Shown here piece by piece: positions 57,946 through 64,000 of a stretch of DNA of 64,000 nt. The notes under the pieces were generated by a model that saw only the letters and a list, made by a program, of their open reading frames with translations, had not been told where the DNA came from and did not search any database. Position numbers and translations under genes: made by a program. Origin of the DNA: Burkholderia pyrrocinia (lineage in GTDB: Bacteria > Pseudomonadota > Gammaproteobacteria > Burkholderiales > Burkholderiaceae); NCBI RefSeq assembly GCF_003330765.1, contig NZ_CP024903.1:1674001-1738000 (forward strand). Reading direction: 5' to 3'. How positions within the stretch are numbered: position 1 is the first letter of the stretch; every line of letters begins with the position of its first letter.

Positions 57946-59733
57946 CTACGGCGTTGCGCGGTTCGGTTTCGTTTTTGTTTCCGCGGTCGCGGCGAGCTCT
58001 GCCGGCGCACGCCAGCAGGCGAGCAGCGCGCCGCAGCGGTCTATGACATATTGCGCGGCGGTGTTGCCGTTCAGCGAATGATCGAGTGCGTCCTGCAGGT
58101 CGACCGATACATTCGGCAAGTGCGCGAGCGCGCAGGACACGGGACCGAAATGCCGGACCAGTGTATCGACGCCCGGATCGAACGTGCCGTAGATGAGATG
58201 CGTCCGGATGCCGCGCGCAGACATGTCACGCAGCAATCCCCGTGGCGTGTCCTTGCCCGGCCCCCTGCCGACATGCTCCATGAGGCGCCTGATCGGCACT
58301 GTCATGAAATCCGCGAGGAACCGGAATAGCGCACGCAGTACCGGACGCAGATCGCGACCTTCGAGCAGCAGGCGGCGCCACTTGTCGACGCTGCGCAATG
58401 ACGCAACGTAGCCGCGCATCGAATTGGTCTGGTTATGGAATACATTCGCCAGCGTCTCTCCGCGCGGCCATACAAAAACCGGGAGATTGACCGCGATCAC
58501 GCCGGCGAACGGACCACGCGCGGCGGCATGAAGCGATGCGTACGCACCGGAACAGATTCCGAACGCGACTATCCTGTGGTGCCCCGCTTCTTTCAGCCAA
58601 CGTGCGGCGGAAATCATGTCGACAATCATCTGGTCCGAATACGGAATGTCTGATTGGTCGTCGCGTGCACGCGGGCTGCTGTCTCCAATGCCGCTCGAAT
58701 CGATGCGCAGGCTGCGGATGCCGAGCGCCGCGAGCGACCGGGCCAGCCGAACGGCAAGCCGCCCGTCAGCGATACGCGGATTTGCGGCCGTATTGGCAAT
58801 CAGCAGTGTGGGTGCAGCGGCGCGCACGGTGTCGCCAGACGGTTCGCACAGCACTCCGACCAGTTGGTGTGGCCCCACGCGAATCACGCGTTCGACGCTG
58901 CCGTTACCGGCCAGTACGATGCCGGACACAGGGCGTTGCGCGAAGGAGCGAACGGCTGCGTCAGGACCGTCGTCGATCCAGTTAGCGATCGTGTCGAGCA
59001 ACGCATCGGGCAGCCGCGACCAGTGTGGTTCCCGCATGGCGACCGCCCAGTCCGAACACGTGTGGATGCTCACCGCGACGCCGCGTGCCTCCAGCGCGTC
59101 CGATAGCGCAGGACTGTCGCCATACGGCGCATCGATGAGCAACGCGCGTGCCGGCAACGTACGCATCTGGCCGGCAGCATGGCACAGGTCGATGCGCCGG
59201 AGCGCGACGACGAGATCGTCGGGATATGCGTGGCCGAGTACATTGAACGGCTGTTCGTCGCGAACCGCATTCTGCACGGTCGGTGGCATGTTATCGAGCC
59301 AACGTTGCGCGACGAGGGAAAGTTCGCGCACGTAGCTGCGGCCACGTACAACGGGCGCAAGTGCGACGAAACGCGTGAGCCCGGGTATACCATCCGCCGC
59401 GAGGAGCGCAAATGCCGCCCCGGCACGCACGCCAACGAGCGTCAGGCTGTCCAGCGCGGCGCGTTCGTGCAACGTCTGAACCGCATGCCGGATGCTCGCA
59501 AGCATGTGGTCGAAGCGTTCGGAATCCTGTTCGTCGCCAAGCGAATCGCCGCTCGCCGGATAGTGAAAGCGCAGCACCGGGAAGCCACGGTCGGCAAGAT
59601 GCTCGGCGAGTGAGCGCACAAGTTTGTGGAGCCAAAGCGCCTCATGGCCAAGCGGCTCGCAAATGACGATGCCATGTGGTCGATTGCCCTCGTGCAGCCA
59701 ACCGACGCATCCATCGAACTGGATGGGTGTCAT
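57946..59733 (-). CDS. Tandem alpha/beta hydrolase protein, related to exosortase-associated hydrolases 2 and 1
   Basis: The 595-residue protein has two alpha/beta hydrolase domains in one chain. In the first (residues 1-260) the nucleophile elbow reads GVRAG, with arginine 103 in place of serine, as in exosortase-system hydrolase 2. In the second (about 285-575) it reads GICSG, with cysteine 394 as likely nucleophile, as in exosortase-system hydrolase 1; a histidine in DALDHSL could complete the site. Such proteins accompany some exopolysaccharide clusters, but no exosortase is seen here. A role in removing or moving acyl groups on the repeat unit is inferred. No signal peptide is visible. 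Confidence 0.8.
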   Translation of the reverse strand: MTPIQFDGCVGWLHEGNRPHGIVICEPLGHEALWLHKLVRSLAEHLADRGFPVLRFHYPASGDSLGDEQDSERFDHMLASIRHAVQTLHERAALDSLTLVGVRAGAAFALLAADGIPGLTRFVALAPVVRGRSYVRELSLVAQRWLDNMPPTVQNAVRDEQPFNVLGHAYPDDLVVALRRIDLCHAAGQMRTLPARALLIDAPYGDSPALSDALEARGVAVSIHTCSDWAVAMREPHWSRLPDALLDTIANWIDDGPDAAVRSFAQRPVSGIVLAGNGSVERVIRVGPHQLVGVLCEPSGDTVRAAAPTLLIANTAANPRIADGRLAVRLARSLAALGIRSLRIDSSGIGDSSPRARDDQSDIPYSDQMIVDMISAARWLKEAGHHRIVAFGICSGAYASLHAAARGPFAGVIAVNLPVFVWPRGETLANVFHNQTNSMRGYVASLRSVDKWRRLLLEGRDLRPVLRALFRFLADFMTVPIRRLMEHVGRGPGKDTPRGLLRDMSARGIRTHLIYGTFDPGVDTLVRHFGPVSCALAHLPNVSVDLQDALDHSLNGNTAAQYVIDRCGALLACWRAPAELAATAETKTKPNRATP

Positions 59734-60164
59734 GGTTTGGTCCTTTTTCTAAGTGTCTGACAGGCCGGATTTTCAATGCATGCTTGCCGCTGGCCATGGG
59801 GCAAGGGGTCGATCATTGCTCGCGTGAGCGAAGAGAGGCGCGCGTATGACGCGCGAGCATTCGCCGAGGACCACCCCGATCCGCGGGCTCTTCGAGGTTG
59901 AGACTGGTTTTGAGAATGTTCTTAATTCGCACTCCGTCATATCACCATTTTTCACGCCGGATGACCTCGATGCGTCAGGCAGACGGCCCCGCTCGAATGT
60001 CCACGGGTAGTAGATCATTCAAACCTGACGTATTTCGTACGCCACATTACAATTTCAATACTTGCCGCCTCACCGTCGCACGGGTCAAGCCGGGATGAAG
60101 AATTCGACCGGCATCGCTCCGGCAGGCATGTGAAAAGTCGCGATCGCGACATTCGAAACGGAGT
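59734..60164. other. Intergenic region between wza and the double hydrolase gene
   Basis: No gene is seen in 431 bases. It holds the probable terminator after wza (60132-60150) and an AT-rich section near 59915-60065 that may carry the promoter of the downstream minus-strand genes. Confidence 0.5.
60132..60150 (-). terminator. Possible terminator after wza
   Basis: On the minus strand the perfect palindrome GTCGCGATCGCGAC (60137-60150) can fold into a 5-bp stem with a GATC loop and is followed by TTTTC, 15 bases after the wza stop. It may end or reduce transcription into the rest of the cluster. Confidence 0.5.
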
Positions 60165-61352
60165 TCACGGCGTCACGGCTCGGGAAGTCAGCGCGCCCTG
60201 CGCCGCAGACGGAATCAGCAGGTTCACGACGCGGCTCCAGCGCACCAGCGATGACGCATCGACGAATACGACGTCGCGACGCTCGAGCGCGAACTGGTCG
60301 GCGAGCGCGTACGATGCCGGTGCACGCCCGTCCAGGTGATAGACCTGCGGTCGGTTGCCTGGCCCGCGGCGCACCACGTAGATCTGCCGCGCGTCCGACG
60401 TGTACTGGCTCACGCCGCCCGTGTCGCCGAGCGCTTCGCCCAGGCTCATCCGTCCGTCGGTCAACGTCAGCGTCGCCGGACGCGACACCTCGCCGAGCAC
60501 GAACACCTTCGCGTCGCTCGCCGCGCGCACGCGCACCAGATCGCCGTCGCGCAGCAGGATGTTCGACGGGTTGACGCCTGCCGCAATCATTGCCGGCAGG
60601 CTCACGTTCACCGTCTTGCCACCGCGTGTCACCGAGACTTGCGAACGATCAGCGCCGGTCGTGAAGCCGCCCGCGCGATCGATCGCCTCGGGCAGCGTCA
60701 TCGGCATGTCGTTGACGATCTGCAGCCCCGGCGTGCGCACTTCGCCGTCGAGATAGACGCGCTTGCTGCGATACGCCTGGATCCGCAGCGCAATCTGTGG
60801 CTTGCGCACGTATTCGCCCAGCCGTCGGGTCAATGCCGCGCGCGCCTCCGCCTCGGTCAGCCCCGCTACGCGGACGAGGCCCGCGTACGCGAACTGCACG
60901 TTACCGCTCGCATCGACCGTGTAGCCCGCCGCAACCGAGTTGGTGCCGATATTGTCGCCGTTCGTCGTCTGGGCCGTGGGCAGGCTCAGTTCCGGGTGAT
61001 CCCACACGACGATGTTCAGCACGTCGCCGGGGCCGATCACGTATGCCTTCGGCGTGCCGAACAGGTGCCGGACTTCAGCGTCGACGCTGGCGGAATGCCC
61101 GGCGTGCTGCTGTTCGACGAACGCAGGCGTGATCTCGATCAGGTCCTCGCTCGACACGTTCTGCACGCCGTCGAGGCCACCCGAGCCCGATGCGGCGACG
61201 CCCACGCGCGCATTCGCGTCGCGTTCGGCCGGCGCCTGATATGTCATGCCTGGCGCAAATGCACACGCACTCAGCGCACACACGGTCACCGCCGCCACCA
61301 CGCGCAGTCGCGGTAGACCGAGCCTCGATTCCTTTTGTGTAGTAGTTGACAT
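60165..61352 (-). CDS. Wza-type outer-membrane polysaccharide export lipoprotein
   Basis: The 395-residue protein has a lipoprotein signal with the lipobox ALSAC (cysteine 30), then the poly_export domain (YVIGPGDVLNIVVWDHPELSL, near residue 100, and FAYAGLVRVAGLTEAEARAAL) and two SLBB domains (VYLDGEVRTPGLQIV, VFVLGEVSRPATLTL). It forms the octameric outer-membrane channel. It belongs with the Wzc-like, Wzy and Wzx proteins encoded downstream on the same strand and is the first gene of that strand's EPS series. Confidence 0.94.
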   Translation of the reverse strand: MSTTTQKESRLGLPRLRVVAAVTVCALSACAFAPGMTYQAPAERDANARVGVAASGSGGLDGVQNVSSEDLIEITPAFVEQQHAGHSASVDAEVRHLFGTPKAYVIGPGDVLNIVVWDHPELSLPTAQTTNGDNIGTNSVAAGYTVDASGNVQFAYAGLVRVAGLTEAEARAALTRRLGEYVRKPQIALRIQAYRSKRVYLDGEVRTPGLQIVNDMPMTLPEAIDRAGGFTTGADRSQVSVTRGGKTVNVSLPAMIAAGVNPSNILLRDGDLVRVRAASDAKVFVLGEVSRPATLTLTDGRMSLGEALGDTGGVSQYTSDARQIYVVRRGPGNRPQVYHLDGRAPASYALADQFALERRDVVFVDASSLVRWSRVVNLLIPSAAQGALTSRAVTP

Positions 61353-61614
61353 CGCATCTTTCCAAACTGTGCAGGAACCCGCCCAACGCGACGGACTACC
61401 GCATTACGCTTGCCGGCACGGCTCGCGTTGCATTGCCGCACTTCCCTTGCCCCACACGTCATTCCGTGCAGTTCATCATGAGCGGCTCTTCGTCGCGCTT
61501 GTCTGCATCCTGTCGACCAGCGCGCCTCACGACAAAGTGCTGCGCACCGACTCGCCTATGCATTGCCGTCTCGAACGTCGCCCGAGACAATATTGGACGG
61601 TCCGCACCGGCGCC

Positions 61615-61641
61615 GCCCTGCCGGTCGTGCTCCGGCAGGGC
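61615..61641. repeat. Strong hairpin in the wza leader region
   Basis: A perfect 10-bp stem (GCCCTGCCGG with CCGGCAGGGC) and a 7-base loop lie about 270 bases upstream of the wza start. It could be an attenuator or a structured RNA element in a long wza leader. Confidence 0.6.
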
Positions 61642-61897
61642 CGCTCACGCGGCAATACTGGATTGGACACTGTCTGGCGCAGCGTGTATGTGAGCAACCC
61701 CACCCAAAACCTATCTTCATACGAACATGGGATCGCGCCTCAAAAAACCGCTCAACCAGCCGCCCTCTTCACCAACGCATTGCCCCCGCACAAACGCTTG
61801 TACCCAGGTACTTCTTACCCCGCCACGCATGCGCGATCGGGAACGATGACCGTCTTTCGGCCACGTCACGCAACCATGCCGAATAAAGATCGTACGT

Positions 61898-61932
61898 ATC
61901 GGTAGAAACACCGATGCTGTAGTCAAACTACA
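61898..61932. promoter_or_regulatory. Two adjacent inverted repeats, possible operators
   Basis: ATCGGT-N6-ACCGAT (61898-61915) and TGTAGT-CAA-ACTACA (61918-61932) stand side by side, about 240 bases before the glucosidase start and 550 before wza. The second has the shape of a dimer-binding site. Confidence 0.45.
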
Positions 61933-62173
61933 TTCATACCATTAGTCGCAGCAGAGAATCGCTACATCCGATTCGGCAGCGTCGGGCGGCCTGTGCGGCG
62001 CCGCCCACGTTAGCCGGTCGAGCCCAACCGGCCGTAACGATTCCCCGCCTGGCCTGGCATGCCGACGCGCAACCACCCTGTATCGCCAGCCGAATACGTC
62101 CGGTGCGAACCACCGGACGTGCGCAGCTCCAGACATCATCCGAACAACCGGCAATACGATCATGGAGAGCAAC

Positions 62174-64000
62174 ATGCGGGACACATTCTGGCCGGCCGTC
62201 GTGCTGGCAGCGACCCTCTGCACCACCGCCTACGCGGGCAACGCCGACTTCAACTCGCAGGGCGACGCCACCGATGCGTTCGCGTCGGCCGCCGCACAAC
62301 GGCGCGCCGACCTGCTCGTGCGCAAGATGACGCTCGACGAAAAACTTCAATTCATTCATTCGCAATACGAAATGTCGAAGGTGCCGGGCGGCGGCGCCGG
62401 CTACATCCAGGGCGTGCCGCGGCTCGGCATTCCCGATCTCAACATGGTCGATTCGGCGACGGGTTCCGGCAGCACGTCGCAGGCCAGCACGACGTTCCCC
62501 GCGACGATCGCCGTCGCCGCGAGCTGGGATCGCCGCCTGTCGTACGACTACGGCAAGCAGGTCGCGATCCAGTTGCGCGCGCAAGGGTTCGGCATGGGCC
62601 TCGCCGGCGGCACCAATCTCGCGCGCGAGCCGCGCGGCGGCCGCCTGTTCGAGTATCTCGGCGAGGATCCGCTGCTCGCCGGCGACCTGCTCGCCGAACG
62701 CACGCTCGCCACGCAACGGCAGAAAGTCATCGCAACCATCAAGCACTATGCCGGCAACGAACAGGAGCACGGCCGGATGGGCGGCAACACGCAGATCGAC
62801 GAACGCACGCTGCGCGAGCTCTACCTGCTGCCGTTCGAGATCGCCGCGAAGCGCGGGCGGCCGGGCAGCGTGATGTGCAGCTACAACCGCCTGAACGGTA
62901 CGTACGCGTGCGAAAACAATCACCTGCTGAACGACGTGCTGAAGAACGAATGGGGCTTCCAGGGCCAGGTGCAGTCCGACTGGGGCGCCGCGCACAGCAC
63001 TGCCGCCTCGATCAACGCCGGGCTCGACGAGGAAGAAGACGTCGGGCCGACCGTGTACCTGACGCCGGCGGCCGTCAAGCAGGCGATCGCGAACGGCTCG
63101 GTGTCGACCGCCCGCCTCGATGACATGGTGCGCCGCAAGCTCGCCGTGATGATCCGCGTCGGCGTGATGGACGATCCGGCCAGGGGCGGCGGCACGATCG
63201 ATTTCGCGGCCGCGAACCGGTTCGCGCAGGCGGCCTCCGAACAGTCGATCGTACTGCTGAAGAACGACGGCAACCAGTTGCCGCTTGCCGCGTCGGCGCT
63301 GTCGCATATCGCCGTGATCGGCGGCCATGCCGATGCGGCCGTGCTGTCGGGCGGCGGCTCGGGCAACACGCGTGACCCGGTGACGGGTTCGTTCGCGGGC
63401 TGCGGTGGCCTGACGTTCGGCGCGTCGACGGGCTGCAGCTGGTGGCGCAATCCGTGGCTGAAGGTCGACGTGCCGATCGTCGCGGCGATCCGCGCGCTCG
63501 CACCGGCCGCGCAGGTCACGTACGCGGGCAACAGCGACCAGCAGTCGCCGTTCCGCGCGTATACGCAGCAGGAGATCGACCAGGCCGCGGCGCTCGCGGG
63601 CCGCTCGGATGTCGCGATCGTCGTGGTCGCGCAGCCGGCCGGCGAGGATTTCGGCGACCTGCAGAGCCTGAGCCTCGCGAACCCGTCGAACCAGGATGCG
63701 CTCGTCGAAGCCGTCGCGCGTGCGAATCCGCATACGATCGTCGTGGTCCAGAGCGGCAATCCGGTGCTGATGCCGTGGAAGGATCAGGTGTCCGCGATCG
63801 TCGAGGCGTGGTATCCGGGCGAAGCCGGCGGCAAGGCGATCGCGAACGTGCTGTTCGGCGCGGTCAATCCGTCCGGCAAGCTGCCCGTCACGTTCCCCGC
63901 GCGCGACCAGGATTCGCCGACCTGGGGGCAAAACGGCGCGTTCGACAACGATCCCGTCTACGCGGAGAAGCTGAACATGGGCTATCGCTGGTATGACGCG
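62174..64000 (+). CDS. Secreted GH3-family beta-glucosidase (3' end outside window)
   Basis: The first 609 residues of a GH3 glycosidase are present and the frame is still open at the window end. It starts with a signal peptide (MRDTFWPAVVLAATLCTTAYA), so it is exported. The TIM-barrel domain shows TIKHYAGNEQEHGR and the nucleophile aspartate in GQVQSDWGAAHS near residue 274; the second domain begins SEQSIVLLKNDGNQLPL. Family length is about 700-740 residues. The ATG at 62174 has GGAG 7 bases upstream; an in-frame ATG at 62162 is less good. Divergent from wza, it may turn over the polymer. Confidence 0.92.
   Translation, partial: MRDTFWPAVVLAATLCTTAYAGNADFNSQGDATDAFASAAAQRRADLLVRKMTLDEKLQFIHSQYEMSKVPGGGAGYIQGVPRLGIPDLNMVDSATGSGSTSQASTTFPATIAVAASWDRRLSYDYGKQVAIQLRAQGFGMGLAGGTNLAREPRGGRLFEYLGEDPLLAGDLLAERTLATQRQKVIATIKHYAGNEQEHGRMGGNTQIDERTLRELYLLPFEIAAKRGRPGSVMCSYNRLNGTYACENNHLLNDVLKNEWGFQGQVQSDWGAAHSTAASINAGLDEEEDVGPTVYLTPAAVKQAIANGSVSTARLDDMVRRKLAVMIRVGVMDDPARGGGTIDFAAANRFAQAASEQSIVLLKNDGNQLPLAASALSHIAVIGGHADAAVLSGGGSGNTRDPVTGSFAGCGGLTFGASTGCSWWRNPWLKVDVPIVAAIRALAPAAQVTYAGNSDQQSPFRAYTQQEIDQAAALAGRSDVAIVVVAQPAGEDFGDLQSLSLANPSNQDALVEAVARANPHTIVVVQSGNPVLMPWKDQVSAIVEAWYPGEAGGKAIANVLFGAVNPSGKLPVTFPARDQDSPTWGQNGAFDNDPVYAEKLNMGYRWYDA

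Larger units (their letters stand above)
61353..62173. other. Divergent control region between wza and the GH3 beta-glucosidase gene
   Basis: No gene is seen in 821 bases. It has a strong hairpin (61615-61641), two similar words CAATATTGGACGG and CAATACTGGATTGG around it, and two inverted repeats close together near 61898-61932. The likely roles are promoters for wza and the glucosidase gene and a long structured leader for wza. Confidence 0.6.

Noticed and set aside
61371..61384. GC-N10-GG pair on the minus strand just before wza, resembling a sigma-54 promoter
   Set aside because: The spacing is right, but the -24 element reads TTGGGCG and the start would fall about 8 bases before the wza ATG, leaving no room for a ribosome-binding site.
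1..64000. CRISPR arrays, rRNA and tRNA genes
   Set aside because: No regularly spaced repeats and no rRNA-like or cloverleaf-like sequences were recognised on reading; weak tRNA-like elements could be missed without a search tool.

Overview
The window looks like a Burkholderia chromosome, most likely the Burkholderia cepacia complex and a secondary replicon. The grounds are the very GC-rich coding DNA, a Burkholderia-type trimeric porin, a homoprotocatechuate (hpa) operon, a gluconate-dehydrogenase-type operon, and a long exopolysaccharide locus governed by CRP/FNR-type and sigma-54-type regulators that resembles the berA/berB/bep region known from B. cenocepacia. I saw no rRNA, tRNA, CRISPR array or complete insertion sequence.

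Layout. 1-3009: end of a porin gene, a quinone-oxidoreductase-like gene with a small partner, and a divergent AraC regulator. 3277-9758: a less GC-rich type VI secretion module (VgrG, a Tle5-type phospholipase D, and a Sel1-repeat putative immunity protein), all on the minus strand. It is followed at 9884-10123 by a decayed copy of the 3' end of the AraC gene, so the module lies between two related direct repeats. 10213-16755: hpaI-H-F-D-E-G2-G1 on the minus strand with divergent hpaR; this is the ring-cleavage pathway for homoprotocatechuate. 16808-23074: an NAD-dependent epimerase/reductase, a small orphan gene, a class B penicillin-binding protein, and a Kef-type antiporter. 23282-27209: a membrane sugar/alcohol dehydrogenase of gluconate-2-dehydrogenase type (cytochrome c, GMC flavoprotein, Tat-exported small subunit), with a PtxS-like palindrome beside a perfect -10 box upstream. 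27709-31936: a DUF3995-like membrane protein, alanine dehydrogenase, PolX and a DksA/TraR-type zinc finger protein.

32305-64000 is mostly one polysaccharide locus. At its left edge a CRP-like regulator and a WcaJ/PslA-type initiating phosphoglycosyltransferase read leftward from a very good sigma-54 promoter. Divergent from them, across 0.9 kb of AT-rich DNA containing a perfect 22-bp palindrome, is a second CRP-like regulator (BerA-like). Next comes the most unusual block (36377-42339): five genes, each overlapping the next by 4 bp, encoding a carrier protein, an acyl-CoA-dehydrogenase-fold flavoprotein, an aminoacyl-tRNA-synthetase-like amino acid:[carrier protein] ligase, a DUF1839 protein and a family-2-type glycosidase. 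It is closed by a convergent sigma-54 activator of VpsR/BerB type. Then come an ElaA-type acetyltransferase, ManC and two glycosyltransferases on the plus strand, and, on the minus strand, Wza, a double alpha/beta hydrolase, a glycosyltransferase, Wzx, Wzy, a PslG-like glycosidase and a Wzc-like protein with a damaged ATP site. The window ends inside a secreted GH3 beta-glucosidase gene.

Working model (inference): c-di-GMP-type regulators and RpoN control a mannose-containing Wzx/Wzy-dependent exopolysaccharide, and the carrier-protein block supplies a tethered amino acid, or a product of it, for a purpose still undescribed, possibly decoration of the polymer or a small secreted compound.
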